From NCBI GenBank assembly GCA_902761905.1, contig CACWMK010000004.1, positions 1 through 64,000 of the forward strand: a DNA stretch of 64,000 nucleotides. Reading direction: 5' to 3'. Made by a program: the position numbers and the translations under genes. The notes beneath the pieces are model-generated. The model was not told the origin of the DNA and did no database searches. It saw only the letters and a program-made list of their open reading frames with translations. The DNA is from an uncultured Prevotellaceae bacterium. Lineage in GTDB: Bacteria; Bacteroidota; Bacteroidia; Bacteroidales; Bacteroidaceae. Positions 49,001 to 57,029 of this stretch are shown one piece after another; within the stretch, counting starts at the first letter, position 1, and each line of letters begins with the position of its first letter.

Positions 49001-49992
49001 ATAACATTGCCTGTAAGCCCATCGGCCATCGAAAAGCCGTCAAATCGCTTGCCTACAGGCGAGACATATCTCACACCGTTATAGAATGTACCTATCCACA
49101 TGCCGCCCTCGGTATCGGTAGTGATGGCATACACAAATCGATCGCCATACTTTTGCCACTCCCGCGTTTTGGTATTCAGTATTATCATACCATCGTCGCA
49201 ACCTATACAGATGTTCCCATCGGTCTGTTCATACAGGGTATGTATGTGCCAGCCTACCTTCGACGATTGCGGATTAAGCACCTGCTCTACCCGACCGTCG
49301 CTATGCATCAGCAACAGCCCCTGCTCCCACGTTCCAAGCCACATCCTACCATCTTTGGTTTGTAGCATGCGGAGCGAGTTATACATGGAAGGAAAACTAA
49401 TACTAACCGGTTCAAACTGATTATGCAAACGGTTCAGGCGATAAACTGATGGCGTTGCCCAGTTGGTTACAGCCCACACCTGGTTACTGTTGTCTACCAA
49501 CACCTGAGCCACAGCATTCTGTATTTCATTAATGTCGTAATGCTTTGTCTGACCAGTTTTAAACACATACTGCCAAACTCCCTGCCCCATTACAGACACC
49601 CACAATGCACCATCCTTATCGAACGAGAGATAAGTCACCGTGGAATTAATATCCATAGATAGCCTCTCGTACTTTTGAAGTTCGAAATTGATAAAGAAAA
49701 CGCCTTTATCAGTGCCAACATACAAACCGTTTTCGGATGATAGCAGGGCTGAGATATACTGATTGATGCCGAGTTCTGCAATACGGAAAGGAACCATTTG
49801 CCTACCGTTATAACGACATAAGCCATTGTCGGTACCAAACCAGATGTAACCATTCTTATCTTGAACTATATTGCGTACTGCGTTAGCCGTTAAACCATCG
49901 TTCATGGTCAGATTGCGGAAACTATAGTCGGCTTTGGCTTCTGAAGTCAGAATACCAAGCAAACACACCATCAGTAGCAATATATTTCTCAT
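46087..49992 (-). CDS. Hybrid two-component system regulator of the utilisation locus
   Basis: This 1301-residue one-protein regulator has a signal peptide, periplasmic propeller repeats (about 20-650, e.g. GYIWFGTDNGLCRYNG) and a Y_Y_Y domain (about 690-755). A membrane helix follows (about 758-780), then HisKA (His near 801, FFTMIAHEIRTPVSLII), HATPase, and a receiver (MLIVDDSEDMRQFL, phospho-Asp near 1100 in IISDWMMPRMDG). A C-terminal AraC-type HTH (about 1205-1298, ending FSNPSYFSKCFQKQFGIRPADYM) completes it. Such proteins bind an oligosaccharide and switch on the adjacent sus-like operon. Its start overlaps the second DUF6055 gene by 4 bases. Confidence 0.95.
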   Translation of the reverse strand: MRNILLLMVCLLGILTSEAKADYSFRNLTMNDGLTANAVRNIVQDKNGYIWFGTDNGLCRYNGRQMVPFRIAELGINQYISALLSSENGLYVGTDKGVFFINFELQKYERLSMDINSTVTYLSFDKDGALWVSVMGQGVWQYVFKTGQTKHYDINEIQNAVAQVLVDNSNQVWAVTNWATPSVYRLNRLHNQFEPVSISFPSMYNSLRMLQTKDGRMWLGTWEQGLLLMHSDGRVEQVLNPQSSKVGWHIHTLYEQTDGNICIGCDDGMIILNTKTREWQKYGDRFVYAITTDTEGGMWIGTFYNGVRYVSPVGKRFDGFSMADGLTGNVISRFCEDRQGRVWVGSDDGGLMCYSPKEQRFVGYPHQDVLSKRNVHALTLDSDNNLWIGTYTDGVMVLNLATGRLRQYTQTSAVNSLDNSSSYAIHLDKHDRIWVATMEGLNLYDKKQDAFVRIGKTHAITIDIDEDKEGNLWLASQGEGLWLYNSKSRKLKNYRTEDATDVAALPDNQVNCCMIDQSGKMWIGTFAGLCVYDKQHDNFRRIPLDVPSQNILSVIEDNGALWIATDRGIVKYAPEEGVQRFTLHDGLVCEQFQPNSGMKASDGRVYFGTTNGFNSFYPFQIKANSVMPPVYVTSLEILNREERNAEGQPIDLTLAKEITIGYSDSKMITLSFASLSYCSPEKIQYAYMLEGFDRDWNYVGNQNRATYTNLPAGTYTFRVKATNNDGIWSDNEAELKIIVEPPFWWSWYAKLFYLLLMVAVVYYYVQMRLKRAERQHQHELQLLNEQKEKEVREARLNFFTMIAHEIRTPVSLIIGPLEKLMKQGSPTADLKVIDRNAHRLLELVNQLLDFRKVEQQSLVMHFAPHNIYQLMVSVSERFAPTFEQNGKQFTVIYPDEHFTAIVDKEAIIKTVSNLLANANKYTKNQVQLSCVEDSDGEQFRISVSDNGVGIREEDRQRIFQPFFQAEGNKPGTGIGLNIVKNIVDQHHGDISVESELGVGSTFTIVLPVSQTETENIEPEKSSAPTIIDDHSAPALSLDTAIHHHPSPITQHQTMLIVDDSEDMRQFLESSFSDNYAIVTAGDGIEALHLLQQRQISIIISDWMMPRMDGAEFCRRVRQNPLTSHIPFVMLTAKTDDDSKVEGMDVGADTYIEKPFSVQYLEACIRNILQIRRQLMEKFSTQPLQPVTEIAQNPTDNEFLTKMNRIIEENFSNSELNVDFLAERLNISRSGLFAKIKTLADVTPCEMIQIVRLKRAAQLLHEGGHMVSEVGYMVGFSNPSYFSKCFQKQFGIRPADYMKKNK

Positions 49993-51239
49993 CGGGTGGC
50001 AAAAATACGAAAACTATATGGAAACACCAAAAGATTTTGTGGATTTTTATAATTTTCGTCGGTAGGCATCGGTATCTGATGGTGCTGCAAAGGAGCTCCC
50101 ATCACAATGAGATAGAGGTGAGAAAGGCGTTTTGATTTTGGTACGACGAACTCTGTGGCATTCACATTGCTATATACCGACTGGCCATCGGTAGTTATGC
50201 CTACAAAACCATAACGCAGGTTATCGCCCTGTAAATTCAGTCTGAACTTTCTGGCATTAAGGTTTACCTTATCATCTAGTTTGATGGCGTTGAATCCGTA
50301 TTCCTCAGGATAGTTTTTGGGGCGCAGCCACTTTCCGCCTTCAAGTTCGGTATCGAATGTGCAGGCATATTGGCGGGTCTCTTTACGTGCATGGTTGAAA
50401 TCGAAGTTTACCAGATGCTGATAGCCGCGGAACATCTCGTCGCAGAACTGCTTTTGACTCATATTGTACATGCGCTTATAGGTCATCACAGGATCCTCGC
50501 CTATCCTACCCTGACGATACAGTTCGGCTATCGACTTGCGCCCGTGCAAATCGCTCCACCACTGGATAACAAAGGGCGAGTGATAGATATTATCGAGATG
50601 CAGATAGGCCTTGTGGGTGAGCTGCTTGAATGCCTCGAAATGGTAATTCTCGTCAGTGAGCCAGTCGGGATTTACCTGCCACAGCATCCACTGCGATGTC
50701 ATCTCGAAGAAACCTGAGCCTCCCCATGCGTCGCCTACACTATCGGCAGGTATCTGTAGCTGGAACGAGTGTCCCAGTTCGTGAGCCATACAGTTCATCT
50801 TAGTGTCCTGTATGCGATTGGGAGCCACCCAGAGAGCACCAATAAAGTTATCGTAGGTGCCACCATAGGCCGTACCGTCGAGCGAGTAATTAACCATCAC
50901 CATCATCTTGTATTTATCGGCTTTCGACCCTGGTCGGGTAAAAGCCAATGTATCACGGAAAAAATGATAGAACTCCTGTACACGGTCACGTAAATTAGTG
51001 AGGTTGAAACTCATAGGTTTGCCCTCAAGCATCGGCGGATTGCTTGTATCGCTGCCAAAACCTCGCTCCCACATCAATATCAAGTCATCGGTCTCGATAC
51101 TACGTTTAAACGACCACTGTGAGGTATCAGCCTGCAAATCCATCTTTCGCAGGTCCTCAGGGATGTATATCTTCTTCTGGGCGTGCAATGCTGTATAGCT
51201 TGCAAATACGCACGATGCCAATAGTATTATTCGTTTCAT
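49989..51239 (-). CDS. Secreted DUF6055-type protein with HExGH metallopeptidase signature
   Basis: This 416-residue secreted protein (signal to about residue 20) contains AHELGHSFQLQ (His153, Glu154, His157) and, 21 residues later, GFFEMTSQW (Glu179). HExxH followed by Glu is the zinc site of gluzincin metallopeptidases, and HExGHxxQ...E is the form seen in M60-like glycoproteases. The upstream blocks DLILMWERGFGSD and NFIGALWVAPNRIQD resemble DUF6055. It lacks the BACON and DUF4859 domains of its larger neighbour. A zinc peptidase acting on glycoproteins is inferred. It lies between the CotH-like remnant and the regulator in the locus. Confidence 0.72.
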   Translation of the reverse strand: MKRIILLASCVFASYTALHAQKKIYIPEDLRKMDLQADTSQWSFKRSIETDDLILMWERGFGSDTSNPPMLEGKPMSFNLTNLRDRVQEFYHFFRDTLAFTRPGSKADKYKMMVMVNYSLDGTAYGGTYDNFIGALWVAPNRIQDTKMNCMAHELGHSFQLQIPADSVGDAWGGSGFFEMTSQWMLWQVNPDWLTDENYHFEAFKQLTHKAYLHLDNIYHSPFVIQWWSDLHGRKSIAELYRQGRIGEDPVMTYKRMYNMSQKQFCDEMFRGYQHLVNFDFNHARKETRQYACTFDTELEGGKWLRPKNYPEEYGFNAIKLDDKVNLNARKFRLNLQGDNLRYGFVGITTDGQSVYSNVNATEFVVPKSKRLSHLYLIVMGAPLQHHQIPMPTDENYKNPQNLLVFPYSFRIFATR

Positions 51240-51240
51240 A

Positions 51241-51463
51241 TCAGTTTAACCCACGGCCCTCGTAGTTCCATGCTGCCGTATCACTCTCTATTTTAATCGT
51301 ACAATTGCGATAATCGGTTTTCTCTTTCGAGTCGACAGCCTGCTGTCCATCCGTTGTAATCTGCATCTTTGCCACTCGATACTTGGCAGCAAACTTCATC
51401 GCTTTCCGACGAACAGGCAACCATAAACAGCACTGTCAGACCCGAAAGAAAAAACTTCTTCAT
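51241..51463 (-). pseudogene. Frameshifted, truncated CotH-like lipoprotein
   Basis: The first frame encodes a lipoprotein signal (MKKFFLSGLTVLFMVACSSE) and continues into nonsense. The next frame reads KFAAKYRVAKMQITTDGQQ, then SKEKTDYRNCTIKIES and NYEGRGLN before a stop. The second part resembles the N-terminal start of CotH-kinase-type proteins (SKEDYRNCTI...I.GRGN), which are normally several hundred residues long. A single-base frameshift near 51410-51425 and a truncation are both needed. It is flanked by the two DUF6055 genes, so the locus has probably lost this function. Confidence 0.55.
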
Positions 51464-51480
51464 CTTAGCTTATCGAAAAA

Positions 51481-53712
51481 TTAGAATTGCATATTCAGTG
51501 TGAACGTAGCTTTATACTGCTTTCCACCTTTGGTATACACCAGTACTGGTTTGATAGTGTACTTAGTACCAGCGACTGAGCAACCCGGCTTGTGACCATA
51601 GGTCAGGATAAAGCTGTCCTTGTCGTACTCGAACCAGAGCGGGTCGTTGTCACCCCATGAGCCCTGTGAACCGTCGGCCTTGCAGTAGAAACCGGCATTG
51701 GCGGTATAGGTGTAATTGATGCTTCCGCCAGGCTGGAGCAATCCAAGAGCTATCTTGCCCTCAGCTAGCTCTACAGTTGTGTTTGCTGCAATAGGCAGTA
51801 TAGCACCACTTAATACCGAAGGCTGCATTACAAAGGCCTGAGCCAGTTTCTTAAGTTCGTTGCCTGATATCTGGATGGTGCCCTGTACATAGTCGGCTGA
51901 AGCTGCATTACAATTCAGGTCATACGAAAATTCCACATCTGTAGGATCCTTCGTTTCGTCGATAGAGAAGTTGCCAAAGAGGTCAGTACCGCTAATCTTG
52001 AAGCGATAAGGACACTGCATATCAGTCTCTTCCTTCTCATCCCAAGGACACTGGTGGTAGCTCTTAGGAGATCCCTGTACTACGAGATAGAGATACTTGG
52101 TACCTACAGGTACAGTATATTCGCCCTCACCAATAGCATCGGTGTAGTTCATCGCGCTATAGTCACGAGAGCCGTCCTCCTTCAGTGCTACGAAACCGTA
52201 AGCCAGCGCCTGGTCGTTACCTACATTATTATATGTAGCCGTGTTGCCAACCACCTTGAAGTCGCCATCAACCTGATTACCTGGATCACCATCAGGAAGT
52301 TTGCTGCCAGGAGCCACATTCTCCATCTGTACCTTCACCTTAGTACCAACAACGGGTACGTCGAGCTTTATAAAGTTGAATCCGGTAGGCTGTGGGCACT
52401 GCTCGTAGCTTATCTGATAGTAACCGTCCTGTGTATAGAGCGATGTCTTATAGAGTTCGTTCTGTGTAGTAAACTGATTGCGTATACCTGCAAAGTCGAA
52501 GCTTATGCAGCGCTGAGCATATGCAAAGAGTTCCTTCTTGTAGTCGTCGTAGCTGACGCCGAAGATGCGCATATATGCCTGCGATGCATCCTCTGGATAC
52601 TTCGACTCGTTCCAGATGCGACCCAGTGTCTTGTCACCGTGTTTGTCTGTCCAGTAGTACTGCAGGAAGTAAGAGGCATAGCGCTGCCACTCGTGCTCGA
52701 AATGACGATGGCACTGTCCGTACCACACATCGTTCCAACCACCGCTGATGGCCTGCTCAGGATAGTCCTGATACGACTGCCACTGAGCGCACTGCTCCCA
52801 GAATCCACATCCACCGTTCGAACCCTCGTAACCATAACGGAAACCTGACTTAAAGTCGTTGGCAGCACCATTGCGCACATTGTCGCAGTAGGTCTGATAC
52901 TGGAAAGAGTGTCCAATCTCGTGAGCTATAGTAGAGCCTACAGGCTGACAGGTAGATGGGTTAACCCAGAGGGCACCTATCACATTGTCGTAGCCAGAAC
53001 CAGTGGCAAGCCATTCTGTCTGGTAGAGCAGATAGATCTCCATCTTGTAGTCGTCGAGGTAACTCTTACCCTGACCAGTTACCACCATACCAAGACGGTC
53101 GATATTGGTCTTATAGAACTGCTCAGCCTTTTCCAACAAGTCGTCGATATCTACACGCAGATTTGCAGGTACAGATTCGGCATTAGGATCGTCGCCGAAA
53201 CCAGCCTCCCAGAACACAAAGAAGTGATTGCTCTGCTTGTAGCGATAGAATGACCACTTAGAGTCGTTGCGGAGCATATCCATCGAACCGAATTCCTGAG
53301 GTTTGTAGTATCTGTTGAAATTGGGCACGTCGCTCTCGTCCATTATCTCAATAGCCGAAGGTCCCTGTGTCACCTTCAGTTGAGTAGAAGCTGTACCACA
53401 CGCTACGTTGATAAGGGCCTGACGAGGACTCTTTGTGGTGTTGCGAGTCATCTCGAAACTAAGTTTCTCGGCTGTACCGCCCACGCCCTTTGCGCTGATG
53501 AGTTTCAACCATTCACCCCCGCTCTCTACAGTGGCACTCCAAACCTGACGCGAAGCTACCGTAGTAGCATAGAATGTGACATCCGACTCCACGTCAATCT
53601 CGGTCTCAGCCACCGTAGGTGTCAGATAGGTTATTTCATCATCACTGCTGCATGCAGCAATGGTGAACATTGCTGCAAGCAGAAAGAAGTGTTTAAACAC
53701 ATTTTTTTTCAT
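51481..53712 (-). CDS. BACON-DUF6055-DUF4859 lipoprotein with HExGH signature
   Basis: This 743-residue lipoprotein (Cys21, after TIAA) has a BACON domain (about 30-118, ending TQLKVTQGPS) for carbohydrate or surface interaction. A DUF6055-like domain follows (about 130-580) with IAHEIGHSFQYQ (His264, Glu265, His268) and CGFWEQCAQW (Glu306) as the candidate zinc site. The C-terminal DUF4859-like domain (about 590-743) includes GFYCKADGSQGSWGDNDPLWFEYDKDSF. The spacing from HExxH to Glu is longer than in the second protein. I start at the MKK codon (53712), not the ATG four codons upstream. Surface anchoring in the operon suggests it processes the locus substrate. Confidence 0.75.
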   Translation of the reverse strand: MKKNVFKHFFLLAAMFTIAACSSDDEITYLTPTVAETEIDVESDVTFYATTVASRQVWSATVESGGEWLKLISAKGVGGTAEKLSFEMTRNTTKSPRQALINVACGTASTQLKVTQGPSAIEIMDESDVPNFNRYYKPQEFGSMDMLRNDSKWSFYRYKQSNHFFVFWEAGFGDDPNAESVPANLRVDIDDLLEKAEQFYKTNIDRLGMVVTGQGKSYLDDYKMEIYLLYQTEWLATGSGYDNVIGALWVNPSTCQPVGSTIAHEIGHSFQYQTYCDNVRNGAANDFKSGFRYGYEGSNGGCGFWEQCAQWQSYQDYPEQAISGGWNDVWYGQCHRHFEHEWQRYASYFLQYYWTDKHGDKTLGRIWNESKYPEDASQAYMRIFGVSYDDYKKELFAYAQRCISFDFAGIRNQFTTQNELYKTSLYTQDGYYQISYEQCPQPTGFNFIKLDVPVVGTKVKVQMENVAPGSKLPDGDPGNQVDGDFKVVGNTATYNNVGNDQALAYGFVALKEDGSRDYSAMNYTDAIGEGEYTVPVGTKYLYLVVQGSPKSYHQCPWDEKEETDMQCPYRFKISGTDLFGNFSIDETKDPTDVEFSYDLNCNAASADYVQGTIQISGNELKKLAQAFVMQPSVLSGAILPIAANTTVELAEGKIALGLLQPGGSINYTYTANAGFYCKADGSQGSWGDNDPLWFEYDKDSFILTYGHKPGCSVAGTKYTIKPVLVYTKGGKQYKATFTLNMQF

Positions 53713-53724
53713 AATCGTATTCAT

Positions 53725-55248
53725 TTACATTTTACGTGCACCAGCAGCCTTGATATCGAAGGTGATATTATAGGTTGCAGTTGTTCCTTTGTACTCGATG
53801 ATGTACTTGGTCTTGATGTTTGCACCGGCAGGCGTACAGTTGTCGGGATGGTTGCCACCATAGAATGCCAGCGACTCCTCAGAGATACCTAAGAAAACAT
53901 AGGCTACAGCCTCAGCACCCCAAGCTACAGGAGCGCCCTCAGCATTGAGCCACCAACCTGGAGCCTCACCGGTGTAGGCAGGAGCACCAGTCTCCTCGTT
54001 AGCCATGTTACCTATCTCATTTACCCACATCTTCATTTCACCGCTCTTTAGGGCTGAGAAAATCTGATAGGTAGTCATTTTGAAGGCCTGGCGCAGTTCT
54101 TCCTTCACGTCGAGTTCTTCTGTTGCTCCCCAATCAGCATCGTATGTCTTTGTCAGAGTGATGTCTTTCTCGATAGAAGCAGGTTCACCTTCTGGAGCCG
54201 TCTCAGGATCCTGATAGGAAGAAATCACTACATGGATAATGATCTTCTCAATCTTATCACCATACATTGCATCGAACTCTACATCAACACTGCTACCGGC
54301 AGTCATCTGACCTGGCATCTGACCTACGAGGATAGCCTGCTCGTCGGCATTGAAGAGAACAAAAACGCTGGCATTGTCGCCCCAAGCTCCCTTGAAACCA
54401 AGTTTGTCGTACCAGAAACCAGGTGCAGGATCTGCATTGTACTCCTGCTCGTAGCCACCTTCTGCATTGGTAGATACCCAACTTACATCGCTCCAAGAGC
54501 CAGCACCAAGGTCGCTCAGAACCTTAGCTGCATCAAATCCTGGAACTGGTACAGTAGCGTAAGCGTCATTAGGAGCTGTAGCGAGTGTGAGTTCCTGAGT
54601 GCCAACGATGCCACCCTGAACCTCGCCGCGCTCACGGGCAATAGCAGTGATGACGATAGCCACACGCTTGTCCTGATACTTCATGGCCTCGATGAACTTT
54701 ACCTCCTGATTAGCCACCAGATGACCTGGATACTGACCTACGTTGAAGGTTCCCTCACCCTTCTCCTCATCATAATAGAACTCTGCGAAGACCATTGCAT
54801 CCTCACCCCAGTTCTTCACGTTTCCGTCTTTGTCCCACCAGTGGCCCCAGTAGGCACCTGAGTTAGAAGAGGTCATATTGTCGGCATGGGTAGAACCTTC
54901 GATGGCAAAACCAGTGACGTCAATGCCGCCATCGCCGTTAAGAGCTTTACCCAAAGCATTCTTATCTACGCCGAACTCCTGTGCAATAGCATCCATATCA
55001 ATCTTGACAGGTGCACCATCGTAAGAGTTTTCACTCATATAGAATTCAACAGTATACTCCAGAATGAGATCAGCATCGATACGCTCACGCTGAGCCTGCT
55101 TGATAGAGTCCTGACGGGCCATCTCTGCCAACTCATCGTCAGTCAGAGTATGAATGCCCCAGAAATTCTCGTTGTCACCACAGCTGCTGAACAGGCTTAC
55201 AGAAGCAAACAGCAGCAAGGCACTTGCGATATATGATAGCTTTTTCAT
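53725..55248 (-). CDS. Lipoprotein with three DUF4859-like repeats
   Basis: This 507-residue lipoprotein (lipobox LFSSC, Cys23) has three homologous domains at about residues 60-205, 230-345 and 385-500. Each carries a W-x-D/N-x-x-G...W-G-x-x-A block (WWDKDGNVKNWGEDAMVFAEF, FWYDKLGFKGAWGDNASVFVLF, WWLNAEGAPVAWGAEAVAYVF) followed by VGQYPG/VGQMPG/YGGNHP. The gene takes the position of SusE/SusF, directly after susD, so it probably binds the glycan at the cell surface. The start is the MKKLSY codon. Confidence 0.75.
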   Translation of the reverse strand: MKKLSYIASALLLFASVSLFSSCGDNENFWGIHTLTDDELAEMARQDSIKQAQRERIDADLILEYTVEFYMSENSYDGAPVKIDMDAIAQEFGVDKNALGKALNGDGGIDVTGFAIEGSTHADNMTSSNSGAYWGHWWDKDGNVKNWGEDAMVFAEFYYDEEKGEGTFNVGQYPGHLVANQEVKFIEAMKYQDKRVAIVITAIARERGEVQGGIVGTQELTLATAPNDAYATVPVPGFDAAKVLSDLGAGSWSDVSWVSTNAEGGYEQEYNADPAPGFWYDKLGFKGAWGDNASVFVLFNADEQAILVGQMPGQMTAGSSVDVEFDAMYGDKIEKIIIHVVISSYQDPETAPEGEPASIEKDITLTKTYDADWGATEELDVKEELRQAFKMTTYQIFSALKSGEMKMWVNEIGNMANEETGAPAYTGEAPGWWLNAEGAPVAWGAEAVAYVFLGISEESLAFYGGNHPDNCTPAGANIKTKYIIEYKGTTATYNITFDIKAAGARKM

Positions 55249-55286
55249 AATTACCAATTTTTCAATCATCTTTAATTCTTCAATTC

Positions 55287-57014
55287 TTACTTTGCTCCTG
55301 CATAGCCAGGATTCTGTTTCATATCTACATTCGACTTCATCACCTCATCAGGAATAGAGAATATGGTATATGTTGTCTCCGAAGTAGCATCCTTACAGAA
55401 CCACGACTTGCCATTCCACACACTACGGCCATCTGCCATCTTGAAACGAATCAAGTCCTGACGACGATGAAGTTCACAGCAGAACTCCCAGCCCAGGTCG
55501 TCGAGCAGACCACCAAGTTCAATATCAGCACCACCTTCGTAAGTTGTTACGTGAGTAGACCAATCGTTGTAGCCAGCCGTTGCACCTTCGGGCACAGTAT
55601 ACTCATCGTGTCCGTAAGCATAAACAGAACCTCCCTCAAGATCGGATACTGTACGTGTGGCCTTAGCTGCTGAGCTAAAGCTGCGCTGACGAACCTGTGT
55701 TACCAGCGAGGCAGCTTCATCCTTGTTCTGACCTAAGCGGAGCAGACACTCTGCCTTCATCATCAGCACATCGGCATAACGGAATACGGGAAAATCATCC
55801 GAAGTAGTACCATCGTCTGTACCACCTACAATCTCGTACTTATGCAGACGATAGCCTTCCTGCTGGTAAGCACCGGGATTGTCGATAGAGTGCACGTTCA
55901 GGTTATAGGTAAGGATACCTGTACCACTCCAGTCGTCAGCCTCAAACTTAATGGGGTTGCTGGTATCAGAGTTTGGAATATACTTATCACCCTGCTTAGT
56001 AGCATGGTACTGTGGACCACCAGCCCATGTATCAGCCAGACGACCATCGGCCTCATCGTATGTACGAATCCACTGAGGAATAGCACAGCTACCGTTATAA
56101 CCAGGCGCAGTAGAACCGTAGGCCTCAATACCCGACTGTGGGAAACAGTAACTCTGCAGACCGAACTGAACAGTATGGGTACGGTCGCCTGGTATTACGA
56201 AGATAATCTCTGGATTGCTTGAAAGATCCTCGGCAAAGCACTCCTTATAAGTAGGAGCAAGACTGTATTTGCCGCTATTGATAATGTAATTCACCTCGTC
56301 GAGACACTTCTGGAAGCCATCGTTGCCACTGGTGCCCAGATACACGTTCTGATTCAGGTATAGCTTGGCAAGCGCCATCGATGCAGCGTACTTGTTGCCA
56401 TAACCATAGAAATCATCATCGCCGAAGTTCTCCTTAGCAAAGGTAAACTCGTCGACGAGGAACTTGAACATTTCCTCGGGCGAAACCTGCTGTGGCAGAT
56501 AGCCTGCGGGTACGTTCTGAGTGGTCTGTAGAGGAATGTTGCGGAACATATCAAAGAGATGATAGTAGAACATAGCACGGAAGAAGCGTGCATGAGCAAG
56601 ACTCTTCTTTGTCGACTCGTTAGCAGGATCGATAGCATCGATTACCTTGTTGGCATAGCCTATACCACGATAAGCAATCTGCCAGGGATTGTAAATCTGA
56701 TCAACCGATGGACTCCAGTTATGACGATGCAGGTTGATATAAGCATCTCCCCAGCCCACACCAACACGAGCAGGAACCATATATTGGTCAGAGCATTCCT
56801 CCAGAAGATGGAACATGCCAAACCAGTCTTCTACCAAATAACGATATTGTGCTGTTGATGCACCGAGCAGCAGTGAGAGGTCGGTCTCGTTAGAGAGGTC
56901 AATGTTGCTCTCGTTGAGATCGCTATATAGTGTCTCATCAAGATTTGTGCATGATGAAAGGCTGATGCTTCCTGCTGCAAAGGCAATCAGAACCTTGTTG
57001 AATATCTTTTTCAT
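55287..57014 (-). CDS. SusD/RagB family outer-membrane lipoprotein
   Basis: This 575-residue SusD-like protein has a lipoprotein signal (SLSSC, Cys22) followed by TNLDETLYSDLNESN. Typical SusD blocks are FRAMFYYHLFDMFRNIPLQT, RYADVLMMKAECLLRLGQ and ELGGLLDDLGWEFCCELHRRQDLIRFKM, ending DMKQNPGYAG. It is the surface glycan-binding lid over its SusC partner, whose gene lies 15 bases upstream. Confidence 0.95.
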   Translation of the reverse strand: MKKIFNKVLIAFAAGSISLSSCTNLDETLYSDLNESNIDLSNETDLSLLLGASTAQYRYLVEDWFGMFHLLEECSDQYMVPARVGVGWGDAYINLHRHNWSPSVDQIYNPWQIAYRGIGYANKVIDAIDPANESTKKSLAHARFFRAMFYYHLFDMFRNIPLQTTQNVPAGYLPQQVSPEEMFKFLVDEFTFAKENFGDDDFYGYGNKYAASMALAKLYLNQNVYLGTSGNDGFQKCLDEVNYIINSGKYSLAPTYKECFAEDLSSNPEIIFVIPGDRTHTVQFGLQSYCFPQSGIEAYGSTAPGYNGSCAIPQWIRTYDEADGRLADTWAGGPQYHATKQGDKYIPNSDTSNPIKFEADDWSGTGILTYNLNVHSIDNPGAYQQEGYRLHKYEIVGGTDDGTTSDDFPVFRYADVLMMKAECLLRLGQNKDEAASLVTQVRQRSFSSAAKATRTVSDLEGGSVYAYGHDEYTVPEGATAGYNDWSTHVTTYEGGADIELGGLLDDLGWEFCCELHRRQDLIRFKMADGRSVWNGKSWFCKDATSETTYTIFSIPDEVMKSNVDMKQNPGYAGAK

Positions 57015-57029
57015 ATTGCTGTCTCGTTT

